From assembly GCA_963573315.1 (NCBI GenBank), contig OY752144.1, forward strand, positions 248,001 to 312,000: a stretch of 64,000 nt of DNA, given 5' to 3'. The position numbers and the translations under genes were made by a program. Origin of the DNA: Entomortierella parvispora (lineage: Eukaryota > Mortierellomycota > Mortierellomycetes > Mortierellales > Mortierellaceae). Positions 47,977 to 59,309 of the stretch are shown here, one piece after another (position 1 is the first letter of the stretch; every line of letters begins with the position of its first letter). The notes under the pieces were generated by a model, which did no database searches, was not told the origin of the DNA, and saw nothing but the letters and a program-made list of their open reading frames with translations.

Positions 47977-49825
47977 GATGTGAATGTCGGTCTAGGATAT
48001 GGGCAGTGAGGAGGAGAGGGTATGTCCTTCTTTGTCGATAAGAGGGATTCAAGCGGTACAGGGCTGGGGTACCATACGAGAGAGCGGATGGACGGTGGTA
48101 CTACTATCAATTCTACTTTTGAGCTCTCTTATCCCTGATAGCTGTGAGTTGAATGTGGAAAGGAAACAGAAAAAGGTGGAAGAGGGATTAAGATGGCAGA
48201 GAGTGGAGGAGAAAGGAAGATGTGGAACAATAAGGCAATTGTTGTTCAGGGGTCCGAGATGAGGAAAAAGAAAGAAAGAAGCGTTAGTGCGGATGCCGTA
48301 AACTGGGAGCAAGAAGCGGGGGCGTTCGTGGCAATAGCGATGTATCCAACGGTTAAAGGCGCTGGTTGGGACGAGGAGGAGGAGGAAGAGGAGAAGGAAA
48401 AGGTAGCTTCAGGACAGTACCATCCGTTGTGGGTCCGTCCAATGAATGAGAGTGGGGAGGATGGAGCTGGATTGCGAACGCGCAGAGATGGAGAGATTGA
48501 AAGAGGAAGACCCTGGTCCTGAAAAGTAAGAGCGGGAAAGAGATGGGAGGGAAGGGGAAGGAGAGGGGGGCGAGGGCTTGATTGGAGGGAAGATGGGGTA
48601 GAAGGGCGGGAAGGCGAGATGGCAGATGCCCACGGGTGGATGATGATGAAGAGAAAAAAGAAAAGAAAAAAAAAGAAACGATAGAGGCGCGCGAGTGGTC
48701 TGTCCGTCTGCCAACAGTGGTCCTGTTCCGCTGTTGGTACCTGGCTGTTCATACCCTTCATACTCTGCCTGACTTGCCGAGGCCTTCATGTTTTAATTTC
48801 CCCTCTCGTTTGACCATTCTCCGGTTGGTTGGTTCTTTGTTCGTTCGCGTCGTCTTCGCTTTCACGCTCTGCCGCTCTTTGTGTCCGCGTTGTGTCCAAA
48901 GGTCAGAGTGAGGGATGGTTCTCCATCGTGCTGCTCTCGCCGGACACTCTTGCTTCTGTGCAACCGCAATTTGACCTTGTTCTTTGCTGCTCTGATGCTT
49001 CCTATCCCTGCTGTATCTTTCGCATGCTGCTGTTGTTTGCGCCTCTGAGTTTGCTCCGCACCGTCAAACTCGCAAAGTCCAATCGCCCCTCTGCCTGTCT
49101 GGTTCGAGCTGCTGCGAATTTGCCTGGCCCTGCACTACGAACAACAGTAACAACATACCTCAGAACATTAATTCCGAATATTTTTGAATTCCAACCCTTT
49201 CGAAATAAGCATTGAGGTAAGCAGGTAAGCAAACAAAAATGAAAAAACAACCTGAGAATATAATTCGTCGAAGCAGAATCTGGCGGTTCCCTTCCATCTC
49301 CAGAACTTTTTTACTTTATTGCTTCGCACATCCATCTGCGCCGCAATTGCGGACATGGTCCGACAAATCGCTTCCCGCTCCTTCCTCTTTGTCCTCTCCG
49401 CCGTTGGAGCCTTTGGAGGATTAGACCTCTTTCTTTTGCCACCCCTGCCCCACTTTCCCTCCGTAAGCGGTAAGGCTGCACTATAACAAACTTAATTGAG
49501 AGCGATGCATTATCCTCTTTGCAAAGGACATGGTCAGAAAAGACCTTGGAAAAGGAAGAGTTGATTGCTCAGAATTCAACTGAGCATGGCTCTCGTTACA
49601 CTTTTTTTTTTCTTCAATGTTCAAGGTACATGGTCATGTAGCGTCTATGTACGATGGCTCGAACCTCACTGTCCCCTCGCCCACAAGCTTCCACTCGGCC
49701 CGTCCTCTATTTCAAAATAGATTTATCGCTCGTCCTACACATGCAATTGACCATGGACCAACACTTGACACTTTTTTTTTGGTGGCGCAAAAGGAAAGAT
49801 CTATCACTCTGAAGGGGGTCTATTT
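47977..49825. other. Gene-poor interval upstream of the SH3/RA scaffold
   Basis: About 1.85 kb. The first part (47977-48620) is GA-rich leader of the scaffold gene, and 48650-49250 is mixed sequence. Only one weak small ORF (49355-49486) was found. Other open frames are tract artefacts. Confidence 0.4.
49355..49486 (+). CDS. Possible small hydrophobic protein or first exon (43 aa)
   Basis: A 43-residue frame starts MVRQIASRSFLFVLSAVGAF and continues through LDLFLLPPLPHFPS. The N terminus has a basic start followed by a hydrophobic segment, as in a signal anchor or mitochondrial leader. A GTAAGC donor sits right after FPS (near 49463), so this could be exon 1 of a longer gene. The next open frame (to 49892) would overlap the 3' end of the DUF1295 gene on the other strand, which argues against it. 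No family was recognised. Confidence 0.22.
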   Translation: MVRQIASRSFLFVLSAVGAFGGLDLFLLPPLPHFPSVSGKAAL

Positions 49826-50941
49826 TCACTCCGCCACAGGATGGGGCCAGGTGGGGACAAACATGCTGGTCTGCTTCTTGTACTTCCAGTAAGCAACCAC
49901 ATCCTTGAGACGCCTATCGTTCTCACGCTCCAGAAGAGGAATGCCACTCACACGAGTGATCAATACCGTGACAAACACGGGGCTCAGCACCGCAAGACGA
50001 GTCATCCAAGGTGAAAGGACACTCTGCTGTGGGTTGCTCGACAACATGGCTGAGAAAGCACCTGAGCTGAGAATGTAGCTACCGAACCATAGTACACATT
50101 CTCCAAAGTAATTGGGGTGCCTTGAAAGCGACCTGTATTCCAGAGCATCGACGTTTAGAAATCGTTACCCGCCTTGACGATCACTCTGCCTGTTTTCCCT
50201 TGATCATCTTTGTATTTCTGCAGCTTACCAAAGACCGGTCGAAAAAAACGAACGCTTGTAATCCCTTCCGATTTCCTTGCGCCAACATTGTTTCTGGTAG
50301 TTGGCAACGACTTCGAAGGAAAACCCTGCTCCCCATAGAAGAAACCCTAGGAGATCGCGCAGTCCAATCGGTGGATGGGCCTCACCTGGGATGGAATTGG
50401 TCAAGTAAACAGGGAGAGCCGTGAGAGCTACCCAAACACCCTGCACAAGCCAATAGATGAAAAACCGTTTGGGCTGGGTTTTGACCCTGTCAAATCTCTT
50501 GTCGCCATGCCTCAGAGCACGCTTGAATAGGAATGAGCCCAGATACAAGGCCCACACGACTGTTGTTCCTGATGCAAGGATCTGGCGTGGATGAATAGTG
50601 ATAAGATCGAGATCTGTATCTGAGTATTCACCACGCTTTTCCCATGGTTTGAGCAGAGACATGTATGTACAGACAATAAACGACGTTGATCCTAGCAGGT
50701 CGTAAAACTGACGGAAAAAGCTATCAGATCTCAAACCCTTTGAATGGATGAAGTAATTCCATTTCTCTGTTTCCACATTCAGTTTCGATTTCCTTTCACA
50801 TTCACAATGCCATAACCGCATTACCTTCTCTGTCTGCAAAAGGGCAGCAGCGCAGAATCCGGCGAGTTGTATCCCAAAGTCGGCTAGCAGCGTAGTCATT
50901 AGCACCTTCGTAGCCTCAGCAAGATAGCCCGAGTACATCAT
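49826..50941 (-). CDS. DUF1295 membrane protein (steroid 5-alpha-reductase-like fold)
   Basis: A 300-residue multi-pass membrane protein of the DUF1295 family, distantly related to steroid reductases and isoprenylcysteine methyltransferases; the reaction is not established. Exons are 50941-50825, 50707-50229 and 50132-49826. The join LLQTEK-FYDLLGSTSF across intron 1 is the family's first signature. The C-terminal motif FFSTGLWSLSRHPNYFGECV, spanning intron 2, includes the conserved RHPNY-GE. The C terminus ERENDRRLKDVVAYWKYKKQ with PTWPHP is also typical. Intron 1 (117 bp) has a length divisible by three and no in-frame stop, so an unspliced message would simply add 39 residues. Two adjacent ATG codons (50941 and 50938) could both initiate. 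Confidence 0.9.
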
Positions 50942-53900
50942 ATTCCTGGTAGTATTTCTGATTTGAAGATTCCTGTGCGTGTGTTTTCCGAAGACGGCTA
51001 AATACTAGGACGATACAGGAAGAAACAAGAAAGAGAGAGGGGAAAGAGGGTCGAAAGGAGGGACTTGCTGCACATCTCGCGTTCGGCCCGTGGATGGTGA
51101 TTCCTCCGTTTTTTAAGGGTACAAAGCCGCCACGCGACATTCCTGTTCGGCAGCGGCTCCTCCTTCCGGTTTTCAGCCCCTCCGTTCTGCCGAGATTGTT
51201 TGAATGACAGCCTACGGAATATACTGACCATTGTACACCATAATACTACTTTACTATTGAATATCTAGCGCGTGCTACTCCGATTACTCCTTTGCTTGTA
51301 TCTCGCCTGGTCTTTGACCTGTCCTCTGCAGATATCCAGTAGTGCGATTGTGGATCATCTGGAACTAGTTTGGTGGCTTTATTTCGTTGTGCTAGACTTA
51401 TTTAAAGATCGTGGAGAACAGGTTCGTCATAAGACGTGCTGTGAGTGGCGGATCAAACTTCCAACTGGTTGGAGGTATGTTTAGCACGCTAGAGGCGAAT
51501 GTTGCCCTTCATTCCAAACACTGCTCCTTGCTCGGAGAGGTTCTTGAGGGCCTGCTCTGGTGTCAACATGACCTGGGATTCGACCATGGGCTGGTATTCA
51601 CTCAAGGAAGGTCGAGGAGTTGATTAGGAGTCGAGGCAGAGGAGGAGGTTTCTTGAGGGACTTGAGGAAAGGTATCGTCTGGTATTTTTTCTTGAGGGAA
51701 ATGGTAGGTGCGACTGTGTTTGCCGTCGGAGAGTTGGCTTCGAGGGTTTGGAAGACTGAGTTTCTGCGAGAGATGAAGATACGAGCAAAGAGGGAGACAG
51801 GCAATGTCTTTTTATACATGACTTCTCTTGGAATACTGCTCTTTATCAATCCTTCAGCCTTGGCAATGACTAAGCTAATGTCCTTACAACTCCAGCTACA
51901 TTCTCCAAGGACTCCTGTCAATTCTTCTGCGGTCGACTTGAGAGTGAAGTATGGTGTGTAATTACCAGTTCTTAATGGCCACCTGGAGGTTTCCGAGTCC
52001 ATGTCGAGTGCAATTGAGTCATTGCCAACGAGTCCTCTTCTTGACCTCACAAAACAAATCATGTCACTGCGTGCTCAGAGGTTGGTACAGTTCATTGCGT
52101 GGTTCATTGCACAAGAATACGGAATAGACTTTGCTCGCCACCAACGCGGCGCCCCGCGATGGCAGCTCCGTGACAAAGAATCTAAAAAAACCAAGCAATA
52201 GCAAGCTGCGCGAGTCAATAGCACTTTCTCAGCATTTCAGCTGTGTTGGCAAGGGTTGGCCAGACCACGGTCCACGTTACTCTTCATTTCAGCTCCCGCA
52301 GTGGCACCAAAGCAGCAACGCACAGCAGCTCTTCTTTCTCCTCTACAAAAGACCCGGATGATATCTCAAAGAACCTCGAAGACGCGATTTACACGCCGTC
52401 AGTGACAGGATGATTAGAAATTGACGTGCCCGTGAGCAAGACGGCCCAGAATCGCGTCCGACTATCAGCATGGCCACACCTTGTTGCTCTCCCTACGGTT
52501 CTTTGGCTTTGCGCTCCCGGCTTTTTAAGCTTCATTGTCTGCGGCAGGTCGTGTCCGAAATTGGTGGCGCGACGACCATTGATAAAATGAAGTTTGCCAC
52601 TTTTTCACACTCTTTCCTCTCTTTTCCTCTCGCGCTGCTTTCATTTTTGATTGTTGTCCTTATTCTGAATTCCTGCTGCACTCATCATACCCAACCAACA
52701 CTTCCTGAACCTCCTTGAGTCCTTATGTTTCTTTGCATTTAGCTGTGCGGACAAGGATCCCATCAAGCCTCTCCCAGCCCTTCATCTCAGACCACCCTCA
52801 TCAATCTGTTTAACTTCTTCAGTCCTTGCAGGTATCACAATCTTGGGTGTAAAAAAAAGAGACAGAGAGATACAGCTACCAAGATGGAGACTAATGAACG
52901 CCCAACGACAAGCTCAAACATTCAATTGCAGCAGGTGAAGCACCCTCCACCTCGGATATCGGAATGTGGATCTCCAGGGACGCAGCAGTCCAAGGCGTGA
53001 GCGGCGGACGAGAAGGAGCGGCCTGTCTGATTCGATCGTTCTGCCTCTGCTTTGCTCTGAAGTTGAGATATGATTGGCGGTGACGGTCATCCTGCACACG
53101 GCCAATGCAATCGGAATTCAAACTCCGAAAATCCGCAGTTTTTGGATTCGCATGTTCAAGGAGTGATCAGTAAAGAGCAATTGGCTTTTTTTGGCCGGGG
53201 TGAGACTGGGCGTTTGTTTGTTCTTGAAGACAGTGGGCATGGGAGAGTGATGGCGAGGGAAGGGGGGGAGGAAAACGTTGTCTGGGTGCCGCCAAAAGGT
53301 AATCCAGAGAACTCTGGGATACCCGGAGCAAAGTCGCCAGGGAAAGAAATAGCCCGCGCAAATAAAGACCCTAGCCTTCTATTCCGCACCTCATTCGTTT
53401 TTAGCGTAAAAGAAAGTGCTGTGAACATGACGAGCGGCGAGGCGGCGATGCAGCAGTGCTTTCTCAGAGCCCCTCGAGTGAGCAAACACACGAAAGCAGA
53501 CGGACGTGGGACAAACTGACAGCGAGCGAGTCATCTGGCCGTCTACGACTCTGGCTGCATGCGCCAGAAGCCCTTCTTGGGCCCGTCACCTGACCCCGGG
53601 GTCGGATGAAATGGGCTCGGAGAGTGCTTTTCGTCTTTTTTTCCCTTTTCTTTCCCTTCTTCCTCCTCCCTCCCGCCCCTCTCTTCCCTACCCACAAAGC
53701 GACATCTCCCTCTGCAAGCAGCAGAAGATCTCTCTTTCCACCCCCTCTCTTTCTTTTTTTGTTCTCCTCCCGAACAAAAACCCAAAAGACCTTTCATCCT
53801 ATTCTACGGATTACAAAGGTCTCCCTTTCTTCCCCAAGAAACACCCCCATCTAGCTCCTTCCTTCTGTCGATCACCCCGGCCATACGAGAACAACCTTAC

Positions 53901-54237
53901 GTTCCCCCCACCTCCCCTCCCCCTTCTCTTTTTTAAAAAAAACCAGCAACAAAGCCTTGTCTCTCGGAAAGACAAGCCAAAGCCCAGCCCAACAGCAACC
54001 CCTACAAGCCCTCTTTTTTACAATCGACCGCCCTTCTGTGCAAGGTCGATTACCCGTCTTTTATTTCGTATCCAAGCTCCCTTCGGTCTACTCCCCCAAG
54101 CCGAAGCACCCTTTGGATCCGTCTCTTTTCAAGAAAATCAACAAGTAGTCTGTTCCCGTCCCTGAACAGCTCGCCCGCCCCAGCCCGCCTTGCCGCCGTC
54201 TGAACTTCACACCCAAGCTTTCCCCGCCCACCTGTGC
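50942..54237. other. Long gene-poor interval and 5' region of the zinc-finger gene
   Basis: About 3.3 kb without a convincing gene. It holds the DUF1295 promoter (50942-51240), conflicting open frames on both strands at 51490-52060, mixed sequence at 52100-53500, and a very CT-rich block at 53630-54200 that looks like the leader of the zinc-finger gene. A long regulatory region would fit a developmental regulator. I saw no RNA gene or mobile element. Confidence 0.45.
51489..51819 (-). other. Possible small gene with a frame break, or chance ORF
   Basis: On the minus strand a frame starts at 51819 (MYKKTLPVSLFARIFISRRN), basic and mitochondrial-leader-like, and stops after LLINSSTFLE. One base out of register, a plausible C-terminal segment follows (EYQPMVESQVMLTPEQALKN through KGNIRL, stop at 51491-51489). 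It could be a one-base indel, a missed intron (there is a CTAAT branch-like site) or chance. A plus-strand frame (51572-51961) covers the same bases and has a similarly protein-like composition. No family was recognised for either strand. Confidence 0.18.
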
Positions 54238-56085
54238 ATGTTCATATCTGACGACACTTTTTCTCCTCCACCCCCCCAGTCTATGCAAACAACCCCAAAC
54301 ACTTTTAATCCAGCCTTTTATTTTATTGACAAACCGTCATCCACGTTTTTCGCTCCTTCAAAGCTCGACTCTATTCAGCCACAAGCAGCATCCACTCTTA
54401 AACCCCCTATTTTTCCTATTTCTACCACTTTTACCTTCAACCCCCCCTCAGATAACCAGCATGTCCGCCATCAACGAGTTCCGTCTCCCACCCTTAGGCC
54501 AGAAGTTGGCTACCATGGAACCATCGCGCCCAGCGATGGTCCCGTGTTGTTTCAACCGTCTTTGTTAAGTCTGGAGCAATTTGGGTGGATTTCCTCCCCC
54601 AATACCTCTTTAGATGCACCCTTTGACTCTGCCTCTGCCTCTGCCTGTGCCAGCACCTCCTTGCCCAAGAGTGACACCTTTGGTTTCGACCATTTGTCGC
54701 CCTTTGATGAGGTTTGCGCCTCTGCCTTCGATTCTCCGTTCTCACCCTACCTTGACACGCCGGACCAAACCCCTTCTCAAACTCCCCTGTTTGAGTGTGT
54801 GGCCTCTGACGACTTTGATGCAGTCAGTCTCGAGCAGTTTTGGAGCGCAACCGAAGCCGCCTCCGCCTCCGCCTCCCCCACCACCTTCCTAGGTGCCGGT
54901 GCTGGTGAAGACGCGCGTGCCGAGGCTTTCGCTTCCGCTGTCCATGACTCTTTCTCGACTCTGTTCCCTTCGCCCTCGAACTCGACCTTGTCCTCCTCGG
55001 ACGCCGAGATCAAGGCTGAATCCAATGGACAGACCACGATCGATGCCCGTCTTCAAGCCGAAACCGCCTTGCTCGATTTTGTTCTCTTTGATGATATCGC
55101 TCCCATGAGCCCTATCTCGACCCTTTCGACCCCAATGTCGACCACGTTAACTTTGTCTCCCTCTACCGATTCGAACGTAAGCAATTGGTTTTTATTTCAA
55201 GTGTTGAATTTTACCTCGGGTTTTTCTTTCGTGAAATAGTAATCTCACCAGTCAATTTTCCATTTCTTTGTAATACAGGAGCTCGAGACGGCTGCCAGCT
55301 TGAACAGCCAATCTTTGCCTGCTTCTGCTCAGTCGTCCCCCTTGATGCTGGATGGCGCCTCCAAGTACATCGGCAGCCTGTTTGACGATGTAAATGTCTC
55401 TCCTCTTATGGATACCACAGCTCCCACTGTCGTCTCGTCAGATCCTCAGTTCTCGTTGGATTGGACCTCCACTGTTCCCCAAACCTATTCGTTCGACTTT
55501 GACAACAGCGCCTCTGCGCTCGCCCCTACGGCCTTTGACGACAGACTCACATTTGGAACGTCTGCCTCTCCAATGATGCCTCTCGCCAAGGCCGCCTCCA
55601 CTGCGGATTTGAATCTTCTCATGTCTCTTCTTGGTCACCAACAACAACAAGGACAGTATCAGACCTCCTCGACCTTATCCGTCTTGGCGTCTGATACCCT
55701 CACCACCGCTGCTGCGACCAAGACCTTGAGCGAGAACCCACTGAAGCGAAAGTCGGACGTGATCAAGGAAGCGGGCGAGGATGCGCCTCGGCAGTTTACC
55801 TGCGCCCAGTGTGGTCGTGCCTTTTCGCGTCTCTTCAATCTGAACACTCATGAGCGTACTCATGACCGGAGCAAGGCACGACTCTTTGCGTGCCCTGAGC
55901 AGGGATGCAAGAAGTCGTTCACACGCAAGAATGATCTGCAGCGTCATCAAATCTCGATCCATGGCGTGACCCACATCTATGCCTGCCAAAAGTGCGACAA
56001 ACCCTTTTCGCGCAAGGATGAGCTTCGCCGTCACTCGGATTTGAAGTCTTGCCAAGACGATGATTCCAAGCACGAGCATGTATGA
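54238..56085 (+). CDS. C2H2 zinc-finger transcription factor, Swi5/Ace2-like finger layout
   Basis: A nuclear DNA-binding protein with three C-terminal zinc fingers. Exons are 54238-55176 and 55279-56085, giving 581 residues. Finger 1 is FTCAQCGRAFSRLFNLNTHE with RTH. Finger 2 is FACPEQGCKKSFTRKNDLQR with HQISIH. Finger 3 (YACQKCDKPFSRKDELRRH) closes with Cys instead of His (SDLKSC), as in Swi5 and Ace2. A basic NPLKRKSD just before the fingers may be a nuclear signal. The first 450 residues are Ser/Thr/Pro/Ala-rich with acidic-hydrophobic patches (LLDFVLFDDIAPMSP, YIGSLFDDV) that look like activation segments. Several SP/TP sites could be kinase targets. The ATG at 54238 is the first in frame, after a long CT-rich leader. 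Orthology to Swi5/Ace2 is only suggested. Confidence 0.82.
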
Positions 56086-56419
56086 TGGAGTTTGATCACA
56101 ATCAGTCCACTCTCCTTCGTTCTCTCTTTTTCCTTTTTCCCCCCTCTCTCTTCTCATTCATGGAGGTGTGTATTTCCCTCATATCATCATTACCCATTGC
56201 AATAAACCATTCTTATATCTTCAAAGTCTTCAAAATCTCGGTCAATCGGCAGATCTTGAGAGGTAGCAGATCTAGTTATCAAATAATGACTGAATCTGTC
56301 GACAATATTGCACAATGGGTGGTCTTGTAGTGCACTCTGGCTCTTTATTCTCTGTCGATGAACAAGGAAACAGGAAGGAGGAAAACAAGAAGAAAAAAAA
56401 AAGAAAAAAAAAAAGCAGC
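56086..56419. other. Convergent 3' region
   Basis: 334 bp between the zinc-finger gene and Aurora kinase, two 3' ends. CAATAAACC near 56198 is a plausible poly(A) signal for the plus-strand gene. An A-rich tract (about 56390-56412) lies near the Aurora stop. Confidence 0.4.
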
Positions 56420-57914
56420 CTATGATCGTGGCCTTCCAGCATTGTGCCGCGTAATCCAAGGATGAAGCAACACGCGTTCCAATGACAAACGCTTGGTCAT
56501 ATCCAGTCGGAGCAGCTAAAAAAGAAGCAAGACCAAAGAGCGACAAATTCAGTTTTTCAATTGAAAGAGCAACAAATTGTTCACAGCTCCATTCGCTTTC
56601 TTACCTTGGTTATCAGGTCCCTGGCTTCATCACTGACATAGTCTGGGATGGTCATGTCCACTTTGAGAATCTTTTGAAACGTTTTTTCTTTGCCATCATC
56701 CTTCTCGTCGTTAGGGTCGCCGATATGTTCAAACGGAGGCTTGCCCACTACAAACTCATAGCAAAGGACACCTAACGACCATAGATCCACCTCTGTCGAA
56801 TGCCACCTTCCTTCAACGACCTCTGGTGCCAAATAGTCGAGCGTTCCACACAGGGTTTGTCGTCTGAGCTGAGGTGAATGGACCGACCATCCAAAGTCGG
56901 AAATCTTGAGTTCTCCATTCAGCCCAAGCAACAAGTTCTCCGGTTTCATATCTCGATGAATAACATTTTTCCGATGCAGATATGACAACGCCGTCGCCAG
57001 TTCGAAAATATACTACATGTTGGAAAAACATAAAAAGCATGAAAACGACGTTAGGACAATGTCATAATGGTAACCGCCAATCGTGAAAGTAATTGGTTCT
57101 CAACTTGTTTCTATTACCCTTGATGCTTGGTTCTCGGGAAATCGGCCCACTCTCCTCATCTTCTTGTATAGCTCGCCTTGGGGTGCATACTCTAGCACAA
57201 GAAACACGCGGGTCTTGTCATGAAAGAATGTGTCCAGTCTTAAAATATTTTTGTGCCTAAAGAACAAAGAAACATCAGTATTTCTTATCATTGCCAAGAA
57301 CATTCCAGCATTCGTTAAGAGAGAGAGAGGGGGGGGGGCTTACTTTAAATTGGACTGGATGTCAATCTCGCGACGCAGCTGGCGCACCATGTTATGTTTC
57401 AGCAACTCGCTCTTATTCAAAACCTTCATGGCTACGATGTATCCTGACCGTTTTTCACGCATCAGATACACGCTCCCAAATTGGCCCTTGCCCAACGGTC
57501 GTGCCAGTTCAAAATCGTCCAAGCACCATTCTCGGGCTGGTAAACTGCGACTAGAGTAGAAAAACGAGAGGTACAAAACGTTAGTTTACGAAAGAAAGCG
57601 ATTGTAACTCATCTTTAAATCCGTGCTTTACCTAATGGAGGCAGCCATGGATTCGTAATGATTTGTTCCAGACGACGTCCTTGAGGAAGCTCCTGAAAGA
57701 ACCAACGACCGTTGATATGGGTTATGGCGTGGAGATCCTCCGACCGGCGGAGGCATCATTTTCCCAGACTGGTTCGAAGAGGAGGGCGAGGAAGCCCTAT
57801 TGACCACTGCAGATTTAAATAGTGTCTCTGTTGTACTTGCACTGCTGCCATCCTGATCCCTGTTATTCCTTGCAGAGTCATCCTTCTCTTCGGTTCTACT
57901 GCTGCTGCTGCTGC

Positions 57915-57976
<62 letters not shown>

Positions 57977-58410
57977 CCATTGTTATTATTGCTATTTTTG
58001 TTATTGTAGTTCATGGGTCTGTTTCGGTCAACATGTGCGGCGACGGAAGAGGGAGGCATCATGCTGCCCAATTTCGCATGTTGTGTGCCTCCTATTGGGT
58101 TTCCCGACTCGACTTTCTTGATCAGACTGCTAAAAATCCCAGAGATGCCACCTCCGCCAACGCCGCCTACGGGTGTAGTCGACCTTGAACCTGAACTGGC
58201 CGTTCCATTTCCAGAGCTGTGATTGTTTCCTGTGGTGTTTTGATTGTTGGCCCGGAGCTTTGATAGCACAATGGAGGAGGAGGGTCCAGAACGGTTGCCG
58301 GACAACATTGACGACGATGAGGAAGAAGAGAATTCGTATCTGTTTGGTTTTTGTCCAACCAGGGTCGAGGAGGTGGCTACTGAAAGTGTCTCGGAAGTTG
58401 AATGGGACAT
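56420..58410 (-). CDS. IPL1: Aurora kinase (Ipl1/Ark1)
   Basis: The Ser/Thr kinase of the chromosomal passenger complex, which corrects kinetochore attachments and acts in cytokinesis. Exons are 58410-57632, 57550-57344, 57256-57118, 57012-56605 and 56515-56420, giving 542 residues. The kinase domain starts near residue 275 ([20 protein letters not shown]). It has [28 protein letters not shown] with [17 protein letters not shown] and the Aurora activation segment [15 protein letters not shown] with its phospho-Thr. The C-terminal LHPWITRH is typical. The N-terminal extension (about 265 residues) is unusually long and holds an Asn run of about 24 followed by Ser residues, coded by a pure trinucleotide repeat. 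An in-frame stop just before 58410 supports this start unless an upstream exon exists. Confidence 0.95.
57898..57976. repeat. Trinucleotide microsatellite coding poly-Ser/poly-Asn in Aurora
   Basis: On the plus strand a short GCT run (about 57898-57915) is followed by roughly 20 GTT units. It lies within exon 1 of the minus-strand Aurora gene and keeps its frame. Confidence 0.9.
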
Positions 58411-59309
58411 GCGAGCCGGTTATGCAGAATCGTCCCGGCTTGTCTGTAGGAGGGATGAGGGCAGCGACGTGAGAATCTAGAGAAACAAAAGATAGAGAAA
58501 CGATTAGCGATCTCGACCATATTTGCTGCTTAATACGTCCATTTCCTTGTTTTCTGACATACTGGCATACAAAAGATATTGGGATACAAGAATGCAAATG
58601 CACCAAGGCGCGTGATTCGTGTTTGGTTCCTGAAAAACAAACAATGGTTGCTGCGAGAAGCGTTGAGGTCGAAAGGGGAATGAGAGTGAAAAAAGAGTTG
58701 GGTCGACGGCAGGAGACGAAAGCGGCAAGAGGATGGAGGGGGCTGGGGGTATATACGGATGGGTGTCTTGGTGTATGGATATCTAGAAGGATGCAATGAA
58801 TTGAATGCCAGGGCCAGGGCGAGCGAGCACACCTTGACAAAGAAAAGCGAAATGAAGCGCACGTGACCGCAAGTCACATGACGGGCTATTTTTCGTTTCG
58901 ATTCTGATCAGTGATCTCTTGCACGCCCCTGAGGCCTCACAGGCAATAGCCCAGGAATTGCCATTCATGGCACTGCATGACGACGCAGTGCGCGTTCAGT
59001 CTCGTTATCACTGGCCGATCACCGCCCTGCGATCGGGCCACACGGCGTGTATGCACACAGTCGGGGCTTATTAAAGGAAGCCTTTCTTCTCCTCACCCTC
59101 TCTCCACTCTTCATCCTTTTCTTGACCCAACTCTACACATTCACCATCCCCTCTCAACTGTGCCAACCACCACCCTGGCTCGCCTCATTCGCCCCTCTCG
59201 CTCAGCCCTTGTCTCTCTTCTCATTCTCATCCTAGCCATCGCCATTGCCGCGGTTGCATCCTTCACCATTCCTCGCCTACTGATAAGACCCCGCTTTCGC
59301 TTTCCAATC
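58411..59309. promoter_or_regulatory. Divergent 5' region of Aurora and the CLD1-like gene
   Basis: About 0.9 kb. CACGTG occurs at 58860-58865 with a related TCACATGA near 58874-58881. CTTATTAAAGG near 59067 could be a core element for the plus-strand gene, followed by a CT-rich leader. The CLD1-like reading frame is open back to an ATG at 58977 and would add 111 residues including a hydrophobic stretch, but this may reflect the CT-rich leader. Confidence 0.5.

Noticed and set aside
51540..51600. A tRNA B-box-like GGGATTCGACC
   Set aside because: No matching A box or cloverleaf could be drawn around it.
58977..59309. Extended N terminus of the CLD1-like protein with a membrane segment
   Set aside because: The stretch is CT-rich leader that would translate to Leu/Ile/Ser in most frames. 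Kept as an alternative start, not as the main model.
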